Shown here piece after piece: positions 15,506-24,627 of a stretch of DNA of 64,000 nt. Below the pieces are notes generated by a model that was not told the origin of the DNA, made no database searches, and saw only the letters and a list, made by a program, of their open reading frames with translations. How positions within the stretch are numbered: the stretch's first letter is position 1; each line of letters begins with the position of its first letter. Both the position numbers and the translations under genes were made by a program. The stretch spans positions 1 through 64,000 of the IMG/VR virus record IMGVR_UViG_3300028131_000823, one strand, 5' to 3'. This stretch comes from a virus.

Positions 15506-16425
15506 TGAATTTTAAAACAATATTAGATAAATTAATAGAGGGTGGAAAACTTATTTTAGCTCAACCTACATTTATATTTAAAGATGATGAGGTTCCATTT
15601 AGTGAATATGTTGTCAAAAATACAGATGCTGGTAGAATTGATTTAATAGCTGAGGAATATTATGGAAGTGCTGTTGATTTAGAAAGTATTTTAAAATTTA
15701 ATGGAATATCTGATCCGTTTTCAATTAACGAAGGTGATGTTTTAAAAATGCCAATAGATGATGCTGTTATTAAAAAATTAGAAAGGCCTAGCATTGCAAT
15801 AAGTAATATAGTTAGACAAGAATTTATAGATGGTAAGAAATTAACTAAAAAAGATAAAAGAAGAATTGATTTTCTTAAAAAGAAATATAATCTTAAAGAA
15901 GTACTCCCACCTAATATGTTAAAGTCTGGATTTAAAAACTTTGAATTAAGGAAAGAAGAAGGTGAAGATGTCATTAAGATGGGAATGGGTGTATCTACTC
16001 CAGAATCTTCATTTTCTGCACCTAAGAAGAAAGCCAAGAAAGTTTCAGTTAATGAGTCTGAAGCTGATTCAATTTCTAAAAAAATTAAAAGCGGTGCTAA
16101 TGAAGAATTAACAGATGCTGAAATTGCAAAATTAGAAAATAGTGGAATTAAATCTTCTAATATTTCTAAAAAGGCGTCTAAGTTAGCTACTACATTTGAT
16201 GGAAAAGAAATAGGAAACCGAGGAAATACTTCTTCTAATTTCACAGCCAATACGTCAGATGCATTAGACGATGACGGTAACAAGGTAGGAAACCAATCAG
16301 TAACTCAATCTGAACAAATTGAAGGTGATAAAGTTACAAAAACTGTCACAAAAACTATTGTAAAACCAGATGGCTCTTCTGAAACTACTCAAACTGTTAC
16401 TTTTTCTAAATACGAATCTAAATAA
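15505..16425 (+). CDS. LysM-containing baseplate protein, gp53-like
   Basis: 306 residues. Residues about 30-85 form a LysM-like module: VVKNTDAGRIDLIAEEYYG, then ILKFNGISDPFSINEGDVL and KMP. T4 gp53 and related baseplate proteins carry such a domain, which here would hold protein contacts rather than peptidoglycan. The remaining two thirds are Lys/Ser/Thr-rich and low complexity, ending in a T-V-T-K repeat-like tail (VTKTVTKTIVKPDGSSETTQ). Starts in a TAATG overlap with the previous gene. Confidence 0.6.
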   Translation: MNFKTILDKLIEGGKLILAQPTFIFKDDEVPFSEYVVKNTDAGRIDLIAEEYYGSAVDLESILKFNGISDPFSINEGDVLKMPIDDAVIKKLERPSIAISNIVRQEFIDGKKLTKKDKRRIDFLKKKYNLKEVLPPNMLKSGFKNFELRKEEGEDVIKMGMGVSTPESSFSAPKKKAKKVSVNESEADSISKKIKSGANEELTDAEIAKLENSGIKSSNISKKASKLATTFDGKEIGNRGNTSSNFTANTSDALDDDGNKVGNQSVTQSEQIEGDKVTKTVTKTIVKPDGSSETTQTVTFSKYESK

Positions 16426-16442
16426 TTTAGATAAATAATATA

Positions 16443-17966
16443 ATGGAGTTAAATAATAATATACTATCACTAATAGAGCCTAAAATTAGACCAACTGATG
16501 TTGAGTTAAAGGGAGGAACTGAATCCGGCGAAGGTGATAAAACTTCTAAGTCATTTGGTACAGATTTACCTAGAATAACAATTAATAATTACTTATTTGA
16601 AGAAGGAGATTTAATATCTTTTAAACTTAATACTGGAATTACTAAAAAATATCCAACCGTTAATGTTACTGTTATTGATACAGGTGGAACATTTGACATT
16701 GATCAATTTCCTAGAGACGGAGATGTAATTACAGTTTATATTAATTCTAAAAACACAGATACTTTTAAAAGTATTCACATGGATTTTAATATTACATCAA
16801 TATCTTCACCTCCTAAAGGTTTACCAAATAGTCTTAAACAATATAGTTTTCAGGGCACATGTAAAGTACCAGGTTTATTTAGTGAAGATTGTGTTGCATA
16901 TACTGAAAACACAAGTTTAGGTCACTTAGAAGAAATTGCTACTAATTTAGAACTAGGTTTAGCATCAAACATTGACTCTACAGATGATACTCAAAATAGG
17001 CTACAGGCTTATACAACTACATTAGATTATATTAAAGAAACTGTTAATTCCTCTTATATAGATGAAGAAAGTTTTCAAACATTTTACATTGATCAATACT
17101 ACAATTTAAACTTTGTAGAGATGAATAGAATTTTTAATTCTGAAAATGTAAGTCTTGAGAGCATGCAAAGTAATTTTGCTTCTTTAGCAAAAAGTTTTAG
17201 TCAAGAGGCAGGAGTAGAAGATAATACAGACAATATAGAGAATAAATTAATGTTAACTAATAACACGCAATTTGATAAAAGCAATGTTAAAATATCTCAA
17301 TTTGCATTAAAAAATAATTCAAGTAAAATATCATTATTGAATGGTTATAGAAGAGTACTTCAAATGTGGGATGAATTAGAAGATAGTGAACCTACTGCAT
17401 GGGATACTGAGCGTTTAGTTGAGTTTGATGTTGAGGCGTATACTAGTAAAAATATTAGAGACGTTGAAGAACCTTTAAAAGGTAGGAGAGGTGAGACAGA
17501 ATATGATAATCATTCTAAATATAAATGGGTAGGTAGAATGCAAGATTATTCTTTAGAAGGAAATGTACACCTTAATCATAAGTATTCTATATTAAATAAT
17601 TGGCAAAATTTACAGGAACTTGAAAAAATAAAACTAGTCGTAGAATTAGATTCTTTTAACCCAAGCTTATATGTATGTCAAAAAATACCAGTAATGATGT
17701 ACACTTATGATGAGATACAATCTGCAGCTGCTACCAAAACCCAAACAGGTTTAAAAGATAAAGGTGTAAAAACAGATGATAAAGCTTTTCCTAGTAAAAC
17801 TGAAGAAGTTGAGGCTACAGAAGCTCCAGTAAGACAAGATGATTTTACATCTGGTCATTATGTTATCGGCGGAATAGAATATATATACTCAGACGGCGAT
17901 CAAGCCTTAACTCAGCGATTAACTCTTTTAAGGAGGGAATGGCCAACAAGAGCAAATAATTTATAA
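16443..17966 (+). CDS. Baseplate hub protein, gp27/gpD-like
   Basis: 507 residues. Regions LPRITINNYLFEEGDLISF and an early beta domain, then NRLQAYTTTLDYIKETV followed by FQTFYIDQYYNLNFVEMNRI, fit the hub protein pattern (two tube-like domains with an inserted helical arm) of T4 gp27 and phage gpD proteins. A Thr/Lys-rich linker (about 430-465) precedes a final beta strand (GGIEYIYSDGDQALTQRLTL). The hub connects the wedge ring with the tail tube and holds the spike encoded at 19516. Assigned by pattern and by neighbours. Confidence 0.62.
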   Translation: MELNNNILSLIEPKIRPTDVELKGGTESGEGDKTSKSFGTDLPRITINNYLFEEGDLISFKLNTGITKKYPTVNVTVIDTGGTFDIDQFPRDGDVITVYINSKNTDTFKSIHMDFNITSISSPPKGLPNSLKQYSFQGTCKVPGLFSEDCVAYTENTSLGHLEEIATNLELGLASNIDSTDDTQNRLQAYTTTLDYIKETVNSSYIDEESFQTFYIDQYYNLNFVEMNRIFNSENVSLESMQSNFASLAKSFSQEAGVEDNTDNIENKLMLTNNTQFDKSNVKISQFALKNNSSKISLLNGYRRVLQMWDELEDSEPTAWDTERLVEFDVEAYTSKNIRDVEEPLKGRRGETEYDNHSKYKWVGRMQDYSLEGNVHLNHKYSILNNWQNLQELEKIKLVVELDSFNPSLYVCQKIPVMMYTYDEIQSAAATKTQTGLKDKGVKTDDKAFPSKTEEVEATEAPVRQDDFTSGHYVIGGIEYIYSDGDQALTQRLTLLRREWPTRANNL

Positions 17967-17969
17967 GAA

Positions 17970-19352
17970 ATGGGTCTATTAGGAAATAAAAACAAATTTG
18001 CAAAAGCTAAAGGTAGAAGTGCTCATCCTTATGGTGATCCTACATTTCTTAGTTTCTTTTTAATGTTCGATTGGTATAGCCCAAAATCACCTTTGTTTAA
18101 TGGTGATGCAACTAATTTTTTAAGAAATGTTATAGGAGATAACAATAGAGCAGATCAACTTGAAAAATTTAAAAAGTATTTAAAGAGAATAAATCAAGAA
18201 ATGCCATGGTTTTGGCAATCAATTACTGGTTTAAATGCAGCATATGACTATGGTAAAATGGATGACGCTCTAGTATTTAAAGAAGGCGCAGAAATTGAAA
18301 TAGGTTGTTTAGAAACTTTAGACTTTACAATGGCTGGTATTTTTAATATGTATCAATCAATTGTATTAGACACTGAAAGGTATGTACAAGTTTTACCAGA
18401 TAATTTATGTTATTTTAATGTTTACGTACATGTGCAAGAAATAAGAAATTTTGTGCCATTTATTGGAAGTGGAAGTGCTGTAGAAAGAGCAATGGCAGGT
18501 ATTGAAAAGGCAAAAGGAGCTGCAAGTTCCTTAGCAGCGTTTAAAGCTGGAGACGCAGCAGACAGAAAAAAATTAATAGAAGATAACAAGGATGGTGTTT
18601 TAGGCAAAATACAAGACAGACTTAATTCTGACCAACTTGATTGGAAGTCAAAGGGATTAGGACCTAGATTTATAACTAAATTAGGAAAATGTAAGTTTAG
18701 TTATAATAATGGAATGGATATGTTTAGTGAGATAAGTAATGCTGAATTAGGAAGCCCTGTGCAACACAAATTAAAATTTAAATTTCATACAAGTAAAGTT
18801 CATGAATTTGAATATTTAACAGGTTTTAATCATGTAGATCCTGATCCTCTTAGTCCATTTAATAATGACATATTAAATGATTTAGCAAATGATGCTGTAA
18901 ATCAATTAGTTACTAAAGGAACTGCATTTGCTAAAGGAAAACTTGAAGACTTTAAAAATAAACTATTATTAGGAAACGTATACGGTGCTAATGCTCTTTC
19001 TAAAATACAAGATGTTTTTAATTCAGGTTCTATAAATGCTATAGTACCTTTAGTAAAAGGAGAAGATCCAAAAGGAGAGCCCGAAAACGTTGGAAGACCT
19101 ATAGGTGACAATGTTCACCCTGTACTTCCAGCTGACGAAGTTGCATTAGAATCTACTAAAATTTACGAAGATACTCCAGAAGAACAGCCATTAACAAGTA
19201 CTAATACAATGCCAATCGCAAGCCCGGAAGTGCCATTAGAATCTACTAGAATTTATGATGATGCTCCGGAAGAAGGCACATTGAATAGTACTAGAATTTA
19301 TGATGATGCTCCACCTGAAAGTCCATTAGAAAATAGCAATGTTTATGAGTAA
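17970..19352 (+). CDS. Baseplate structural protein with C-terminal IYDDAPEE repeats
   Basis: 460 residues. Residues 1-380 are a compact, aromatic-rich structural region (DPTFLSFFLMFDWYSPKSPL; QHKLKFKFHTSKVHEFEYL). Residues about 390-460 are a repeat: about four copies of a 13-16 residue unit with a core like PLxSTxIYxDxPEE. These acidic repeats look disordered and may be a flexible binding tail. It lies between hub and spike genes, so a baseplate or tube-initiation role (gp48/gp54 area) is likely. No firm family. Confidence 0.55.
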   Translation: MGLLGNKNKFAKAKGRSAHPYGDPTFLSFFLMFDWYSPKSPLFNGDATNFLRNVIGDNNRADQLEKFKKYLKRINQEMPWFWQSITGLNAAYDYGKMDDALVFKEGAEIEIGCLETLDFTMAGIFNMYQSIVLDTERYVQVLPDNLCYFNVYVHVQEIRNFVPFIGSGSAVERAMAGIEKAKGAASSLAAFKAGDAADRKKLIEDNKDGVLGKIQDRLNSDQLDWKSKGLGPRFITKLGKCKFSYNNGMDMFSEISNAELGSPVQHKLKFKFHTSKVHEFEYLTGFNHVDPDPLSPFNNDILNDLANDAVNQLVTKGTAFAKGKLEDFKNKLLLGNVYGANALSKIQDVFNSGSINAIVPLVKGEDPKGEPENVGRPIGDNVHPVLPADEVALESTKIYEDTPEEQPLTSTNTMPIASPEVPLESTRIYDDAPEEGTLNSTRIYDDAPPESPLENSNVYE

Positions 19353-19500
19353 ACGTGGTAATAAAACTCAATTAAGAATTTTAGAATTTGCAAGAAACAT
19401 AGTGTGTGGAAAGGTAATGGATTCACCAGAAGATATTCAATTTTATTTAAACTATAGAGTAGAAATCGAAGAAACTCTAAGAAATTGGTCAGAAGATTAA
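19345..19500 (+). CDS. Small hypothetical protein (51 aa)
   Basis: A 51-residue frame starting at the ATG that overlaps the upstream stop by 8 bases: MSKRGNKTQLRILEFARNIV. It is basic at the start and acidic at the end, with two helices. It fills the gap before the spike gene with normal codon choice and tight spacing. No family recognised. Confidence 0.5.
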   Translation: MSKRGNKTQLRILEFARNIVCGKVMDSPEDIQFYLNYRVEIEETLRNWSED

Positions 19501-19502
19501 CA

Positions 19503-19512
19503 GAATATATAA
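19503..19512 (+). promoter_or_regulatory. Late-type box (GAATATATAA), weak
   Basis: Similar to the late promoter box but only 4 nt before the ATG at 19516, so any transcript would be nearly leaderless. It may be a chance AT-rich match. Confidence 0.25.
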
Positions 19513-19515
19513 TAT

Positions 19516-20238
19516 ATGAAGGCTGAAGAATTATATAAAGATAATTTAAGGGATACTCATTGGTTGGGAAAGGTTGTTGATACAGCTGATCCTTTAATTG
19601 AAGGTAGATGTCGAGTGATGGTATATGGTAAGTTTGATAAAATACCAACTGAATCAATTCCATGGGCAACATCTTCTAATAGTAATATGATAGGTAGTTA
19701 TTCTACTCCAAAATTAGGAGATATTGTTTCTGTTAACTTTGATAATGGAGATATTTACCATCCTGAATATACTTATACAATTAACAGCAAAGATAGAAAT
19801 ACATTTAAAACAGAAATATTAGAAGCGCTAGGAGCTGAGGAAGCTGTTAAAGCACAATCAATTGTATATGATGTTGATAATAAATTTAGAATCTATTATG
19901 AACCAAATGAAGGTTTAATAGTTTCAATGGGTGATGGAATTAAAACAGAGCCTTTTATAAATGTAAAACAAACGGGTGAAATACACATTCATACTGATCA
20001 AGAAGGTAAGGTTGAAGTGTTTACAGATGGAGACGTTGAGGTCAAAGGTAAAAAGGTACATGTTAATAGCCCAGCAGTTGAGCTTGGTGAACTTGCACTT
20101 GAACAAGTAATTAAAGGAAATACTTTTCAAGCTTTATTTAACACACATACTCACACTGGAAATTTAGGACTACCTACAACTCCTCCTATGGTACCATTAA
20201 CAGGAACAGAATTAAGTAAAATAACTAAAACGGAATAA
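19516..20238 (+). CDS. Baseplate central spike, gp5/gpV-like
   Basis: 240 residues. An N-terminal OB-fold-like domain (WLGKVVDTADPLIEGRCRVM, then PWATSSNS and LGDIVSVNFDNGD) is followed by a repetitive beta-helix region (EIHIHTDQEGKVEVFTDGDV). The tip has FNTHTHTGNLGLPTTPP, the His-x-His type apex that binds a metal ion in P2 gpV-type spikes. No lysozyme domain is present, unlike T4 gp5. The protein pierces the outer membrane on tail contraction. It follows the hub gene as expected. Confidence 0.8.
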   Translation: MKAEELYKDNLRDTHWLGKVVDTADPLIEGRCRVMVYGKFDKIPTESIPWATSSNSNMIGSYSTPKLGDIVSVNFDNGDIYHPEYTYTINSKDRNTFKTEILEALGAEEAVKAQSIVYDVDNKFRIYYEPNEGLIVSMGDGIKTEPFINVKQTGEIHIHTDQEGKVEVFTDGDVEVKGKKVHVNSPAVELGELALEQVIKGNTFQALFNTHTHTGNLGLPTTPPMVPLTGTELSKITKTE

Positions 20239-20240
20239 AA

Positions 20241-20765
20241 ATGGCAAGTAAAGATACTTTAATATTTGAAGGTTTATTAAGAGCAGATGTAAAAGAACAA
20301 GAAGAAAACCTAAAACTAAGGTTAGAAGGAGGTGATTTAAATAATGTAAGACTTGATGATTTTTTAACATCTGATTATAAAGGTGAGGAATTAGTAACTC
20401 CTCCAGGTGGAATTTATAATGCTCAAAAGGAATTAGAAGAGTGGATGAATGCAAATAGACCTGCGCCCGGAGAAGACCAAGATAAAATTAAAAAGAAAAT
20501 GTGGAGACAGTTTTCAAAAGAAATGTCTAAAGAAATTTCAAAAAATATAGTAGATTGGTTAAACAAAGATGTAATTCCTAATTTAGCTGTTACTATTAAT
20601 AATCAAATTTTAGATTTAGAGTTTGATTTGACTATTCCTATAGGAGAAATAAATGTTGTAGGCACCGCAGCTGCTCAAAATAATACAACACCTATCACCT
20701 TAAGTGGAGTCCAAACTTCTGATCCTTTGACTACTACATTGGAGATTAAAACTGAAATAATTTAA
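20241..20765 (+). CDS. Hypothetical baseplate-region protein (174 aa)
   Basis: 174 residues, starting two bases after the spike gene stop. The first half is acidic and helical. The second half is hydrophobic and beta-like (IVDWLNKDVIPNLAVTINNQ; LEFDLTIPIGEINVVGTAAA). No family recognised. Position suggests a small baseplate or spike-associated protein. It is the last gene before a fresh late promoter. Confidence 0.5.
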   Translation: MASKDTLIFEGLLRADVKEQEENLKLRLEGGDLNNVRLDDFLTSDYKGEELVTPPGGIYNAQKELEEWMNANRPAPGEDQDKIKKKMWRQFSKEMSKEISKNIVDWLNKDVIPNLAVTINNQILDLEFDLTIPIGEINVVGTAAAQNNTTPITLSGVQTSDPLTTTLEIKTEII

Positions 20766-20790
20766 TTTACGATATATTATAATAATATTA

Positions 20791-20800
20791 TGATATATAA
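20791..20800 (+). promoter_or_regulatory. Candidate late promoter TGATATATAA
   Basis: Located 35 nt before the ATG at 20827 in a 61-nt gap. A second, weaker GATATATTATAATAATATT stretch lies 20 nt upstream. Confidence 0.6.
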
Positions 20801-20826
20801 TTTACTAACACTTTAAAAAAATAAAA

Positions 20827-22026
20827 ATGATAGAAAAACAGAATGCTGACTTTTTTGATAAAGATGGCAATTTCGACTGGGATGGATATGAATCAACGTG
20901 TCCAAAAATTTTAAGAACCCCAAACCCACACATAAAAGTAGTAAACGATAAGCATAAAGTATATAGTAGAGAGCCATATGCTCAAGAAATGTATAATAAG
21001 CTTATAGGTCACATTGAAGAAAATGACATTATTACTCATATTAAATATGGATCTGCTTATAATGGTAAAGTTTTTGCAGTTACAGACATGACTGCAAGTA
21101 TTGACATTGGCTACAGACAGCTTGTTTATGTTAATTTAGAAAAAGAGGATGATGAATTCAAAGGCATGCAAACTGGAGATGAGGTTAGTGTTATTATTAC
21201 ATCATTGATGGAAGATGATAGACAACCTATAATGGGCAGTGTTAGTGAAGGAACTAAACAGGCTACTTTCCAAGAAATGTTAGGTGCTATTGAAGAACAA
21301 GATACTGCATGGGTCGGTACAGTTACTAGAATGCTATCTGCTGCTGGTTATATGGTTAATGTTAAGGGTATAGAGTGTTTTATGCCAGGTAGTCTTGCAG
21401 GCATTAATAAATTACATGATTTTGAAAGCATAGTAGGACAAGAAATCTATGTTGTACCTGTTAGTTTTTCTAAAGAAAGAAAAATAATGGTTGTATCTCA
21501 TAGAGCATATCTTAAAACATTAATTCCAGATGCTATTGAAAAATTAAAAGAAACGGCAGGTGAATATATTACTGGAAGTGTTACAGGTTCTGCTAAATAT
21601 GGAGTTTTCTGTGAATTCTCACAATGTTTAACTGGTATGATTCATGTTAATGATTTAGATGGAGATACATTGGCTAGACATAAAAATAGAGAAATAGAAC
21701 CGGGTGAAGAGATTAAGTTTAAAGTAAAAGATATTGTATCTGATACTAAAATAACCTTGACTCAAAGAGACGATGTCGAATTAAATCCATGGTTAGAAAT
21801 TAATAAGAAATTTAAAGTACCTTCTGAGGTTGAGGCTACTGTAAAAACTTGTAAAGATTATGGTTTATTCGTGGAGTTAGAAGAAGGCATTGTTGGACTA
21901 TTACATGTTAGTGAAATTGGAGAAGACAATATTAAAAAATACCGGCCAAAACAAACTATCAACGTTTTAATTACTAAAATAGAAGAAGATACTAAGAAGA
22001 TATTCTTAAAATTACCTAAGGAATAA
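20827..22026 (+). CDS. S1-like RNA-binding protein with four S1/OB domains
   Basis: 399 residues. Two clear C-terminal S1 domains: about 246-315 (GSVTGSAKYGVFCEF, LTGMIHVNDLDGD) and about 332-398 (ATVKTCKDYGLFVEL, GIVGLLHVSEIGED). Two more divergent ones lie near 75-140 and 159-229. The architecture is that of a shortened ribosomal protein bS1, which brings mRNA to the 30S subunit. The phage also encodes a bS21 homologue, so the two may act together at initiation. It has its own late promoter inside the structural block, implying late use. It could instead be an RNA-binding protein unrelated to ribosomes. Confidence 0.8.
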   Translation: MIEKQNADFFDKDGNFDWDGYESTCPKILRTPNPHIKVVNDKHKVYSREPYAQEMYNKLIGHIEENDIITHIKYGSAYNGKVFAVTDMTASIDIGYRQLVYVNLEKEDDEFKGMQTGDEVSVIITSLMEDDRQPIMGSVSEGTKQATFQEMLGAIEEQDTAWVGTVTRMLSAAGYMVNVKGIECFMPGSLAGINKLHDFESIVGQEIYVVPVSFSKERKIMVVSHRAYLKTLIPDAIEKLKETAGEYITGSVTGSAKYGVFCEFSQCLTGMIHVNDLDGDTLARHKNREIEPGEEIKFKVKDIVSDTKITLTQRDDVELNPWLEINKKFKVPSEVEATVKTCKDYGLFVELEEGIVGLLHVSEIGEDNIKKYRPKQTINVLITKIEEDTKKIFLKLPKE

Positions 22027-22045
22027 TTTAGGTAATAAATAAATG

Positions 22046-22055
22046 TGATATATAA
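22046..22055 (+). promoter_or_regulatory. Candidate late promoter TGATATATAA
   Basis: Located 32 nt before the ATG at 22079 in a 52-nt gap. The 13-base context GTGATATATAAATAAA is identical to most of that at 13745. Confidence 0.6.
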
Positions 22056-22078
22056 ATAAATAATTTATTTTATATTGC

Positions 22079-23392
22079 ATGCTAACGTATCAAATTACAA
22101 AACATAAAAGTAAAGAATATATTTTACAAGATTCTCTTGTCGGAATAGAGTTTGAATTTTATTCCGATAAGAGTCTTGAAAATACTCAAAAGGAGCTTGC
22201 TCAATTATTAGGTAAAAAGATTAGACTAGAGGATAAAGCACATAGTGACTTTGTACCAACTGATAAAGAATTTAAAATTGAGCCAGATATGAGTGGAGGT
22301 AAAGGTCTAATGGAACTTGTTACAGGTCCAACCCCATATTCTGTTGCAAGAAATATAATACTTAAAACACTTGGCTGGATTCAAGAAAACGGCTACACTA
22401 CTGAAAAAAGTTCAATTCACCTAAATTTAAGCTTTGATCCTAAAAAAACTAATAAACCTAGTTTAATATCTAAAATGGACACTCTTAAATTTATTTTAGG
22501 ATTTAATGAAAATGAAGTTTACAAATTATTTCCAAATAGAAAAGATAGTGTATATGCTAAGTCTGTGAAATGGATAACTCCTAAAATTGATTATAATTAC
22601 TTTGAAGGACAAAACATTAATTCACATGTTTTTCATTTTGCAACTGAAAAATATTATGGAGTTAATTTTGAAAAATTACAACAAGGTTATTTAGAATTTA
22701 GATACATCGGTGGTAAAGATTATGAAAATAAAACTACTAATATTTTATACCTATTAGACCGGTTTTTACTGCAACTTTGGTCAATTGCTAATCAAACTAA
22801 ATATACTGATTTAAATTATATTGAACTTAAAAAAATTCTTAATAAAAACTATAAATTTACTGAGATATTAAAAGATTGGAGAAAGTTAAAAGATTATTAT
22901 CCTGATATTAATTTATACGTAGATTTAAAAGATAATGAAAAAATAATTGACATGTATTGGCCTAAGATATTGATGGAAGTTGTACAATTAATTAGCCATG
23001 GCGGATTAGAAAAAGGAGATATTAATTATGATAGTGATATTAGTAGAGTGCAAGTAAGTGGAGGTAAATTGCCATTTTGTTTTGATTTAAGTAATTATGA
23101 TTTTGTAGACTGTGAAATCGCGGGTTCTATAAGTTTTTGTGATATTTTTAGAAGTCAAATTAGTAATGCTACTCTATTAAGATGTAATTTATACCAAGGC
23201 ACGTCTGTTGAAGGTAGTAAAGTAGAATCATGTTATGTTAATCAAACATGTGAAGTTAAAAATAGTTATGTGTTTCAGTGGGATTCTGTATTTAAAGGTA
23301 AAATGATTGGTGGAATATTTAGACACGGTCAAATAGGTAAAGAAGCTGAATTTGACGGTACTGAAATAATAACTAGTAAAAAAATTAATTAA
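22079..23392 (+). CDS. Amidoligase-like enzyme fused to a pentapeptide/beta-helix-like C-terminus
   Basis: 437 residues. GIEFEF at 22-27, MELVTGPTPYS near 81-91, SIHLNL at 112-117 and YLEFRYIGG near 204-212 follow the order of metal-binding motifs in carboxylate-amine ligases of the glutamine synthetase/GCS amidoligase superfamily (G-x-E-x-E, E-[LI]-V, H-x-[NH], E-x-R). These enzymes form amide bonds using ATP. Residues about 335-430 are a run of short beta steps with Cys/Asp/Ser (FDLSNYDFVDCEIAGSISFC), like a right-handed beta-helix. The gene sits in the tail block with its own late promoter, which suggests modification of a virion or host surface component. Substrate unknown. Confidence 0.65.
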   Translation: MLTYQITKHKSKEYILQDSLVGIEFEFYSDKSLENTQKELAQLLGKKIRLEDKAHSDFVPTDKEFKIEPDMSGGKGLMELVTGPTPYSVARNIILKTLGWIQENGYTTEKSSIHLNLSFDPKKTNKPSLISKMDTLKFILGFNENEVYKLFPNRKDSVYAKSVKWITPKIDYNYFEGQNINSHVFHFATEKYYGVNFEKLQQGYLEFRYIGGKDYENKTTNILYLLDRFLLQLWSIANQTKYTDLNYIELKKILNKNYKFTEILKDWRKLKDYYPDINLYVDLKDNEKIIDMYWPKILMEVVQLISHGGLEKGDINYDSDISRVQVSGGKLPFCFDLSNYDFVDCEIAGSISFCDIFRSQISNATLLRCNLYQGTSVEGSKVESCYVNQTCEVKNSYVFQWDSVFKGKMIGGIFRHGQIGKEAEFDGTEIITSKKIN

Positions 23393-23394
23393 AA

Positions 23395-24240
23395 ATGAGT
23401 GATATTAGAAGCGGCGATAATATAGATTTAAGTCAAGGTAGAGATTATGGGACTGATTGTTTAACTGAATTCTTAAATGAAATTGGTTCAGAAATAACAG
23501 GAGCATGTATGGTACCTCTTAATTTGCCACAAGCTGAAATAATAAACATTATAAAAAGAGCAGTAAAATGGTTCCGGAAAAATTATGAATATAGTCTTAG
23601 AGAAAACTATTTTCATGTACCTAATGGAGTTTTTAGTAGTCAAAGTTTTAAGACAACTAGAACTTTAAACTTTCCAAAGGAAAATGCAACATCAGGTGCT
23701 GGTGAAGTCTTTTCAATATATGGAGTGTATGACCTTGCATCTGGTTGGAATACAGGTGGAAGTGGATTAGATTTAAGATTTGCAGGCGGTGCTGATTTTA
23801 ATATTGAAAAAATGTTTTTTAGTAATTCATTTGCAGGAACAGGAGCAGCTGAATCTGCAGAAGAACTTCAATATTATGTAATTAACCAAAGTTATTTTGA
23901 TATGGCTCGTCAAATCCTAGAAAACCCTTTGAGTTTTCACTATTCACAACTAACAGGTCAGCTTAAATTTATGGGAGATACTCCTAAAGGTGATGTAATA
24001 ATTGAGTGTTATGAAAGTATTGAAAACTGTGCATTATATAATGATGAAATATTTTTTAGATATGTTGCAGCTAAAGTAAAACAAGCCGTTGGTGCTAAAT
24101 TAGGAGTCTTTAAATTCTCTTTACCAGGTGGTGTTGAAATTGATTATGATGGCATTAAAGGCATGGGTGACGAAGAAATGGATAGAGTGCTTGAGGAAAT
24201 TAAAGGAGATGAAGGTGTTGACTGGATGTTTCACTCATAA
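23395..24240 (+). CDS. Virion structural protein of tail/neck type (281 aa)
   Basis: 281 residues. It begins two bases after the amidoligase gene. Features include an acidic start, a helix (IINIIKRAVKWFRKNYEYSL), a Gly/Ala-rich centre, and a C-terminus VGAKLGVFKFSLPGGVEIDY followed by an acidic helix. This resembles an uncharacterised structural protein class of T4-like and jumbo myoviruses, as I recall it. It precedes gp25 and gp6 homologues, so a baseplate wedge role is possible. Exact function not known. Confidence 0.5.
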   Translation: MSDIRSGDNIDLSQGRDYGTDCLTEFLNEIGSEITGACMVPLNLPQAEIINIIKRAVKWFRKNYEYSLRENYFHVPNGVFSSQSFKTTRTLNFPKENATSGAGEVFSIYGVYDLASGWNTGGSGLDLRFAGGADFNIEKMFFSNSFAGTGAAESAEELQYYVINQSYFDMARQILENPLSFHYSQLTGQLKFMGDTPKGDVIIECYESIENCALYNDEIFFRYVAAKVKQAVGAKLGVFKFSLPGGVEIDYDGIKGMGDEEMDRVLEEIKGDEGVDWMFHS

Positions 24241-24259
24241 AAAAACGGATAAATAATTA

Positions 24260-24616
24260 ATGGAACTGTATATCAAAACATTAGGCGACCCTAACTATGA
24301 TCCAAAAAGAGTAGATGTAGAGAATGAATTAAGTCAACTTTTAATTCAAATCGAAACACTTCTTTTTACAAGTAGTGGAGATGTATTAGGAAATACTAGA
24401 TTCGGTGTTGATTTAGAACAAATGATATATGATTTTCAATTTAATGAATTTGAAATAAAAAGAGTAATAGAAGATCAGATAGAGGAGTATTGTCCAAATT
24501 CTGGTAAATATAAGACTAAGGTAGATATTAATTTTACAAGAGGTGAAGTAAGAGATATTGCTCAAATAAATATAACAGTAGACTCTAAGTATTTGATTGG
24601 AGTTTATGTAAATTAA
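24260..24616 (+). CDS. 25: Baseplate wedge protein gp25
   Basis: 118 residues, the family length. A gp25/gpW-type sequence: LSQLLIQIETLLFTSSGDVL, then GNTRFGVDLEQMIYDFQFN, corresponding to the conserved L-x-T-x-x-G-[ED]-x-x-x-x-x-x-F-G-x-x-[LI] segment. gp25 joins the wedge to the sheath and primes sheath polymerisation. The gene lies directly before gp6, a common pairing in contractile systems. Confidence 0.85.
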   Translation: MELYIKTLGDPNYDPKRVDVENELSQLLIQIETLLFTSSGDVLGNTRFGVDLEQMIYDFQFNEFEIKRVIEDQIEEYCPNSGKYKTKVDINFTRGEVRDIAQINITVDSKYLIGVYVN

Positions 24617-24627
24617 AAGATTAAAGA

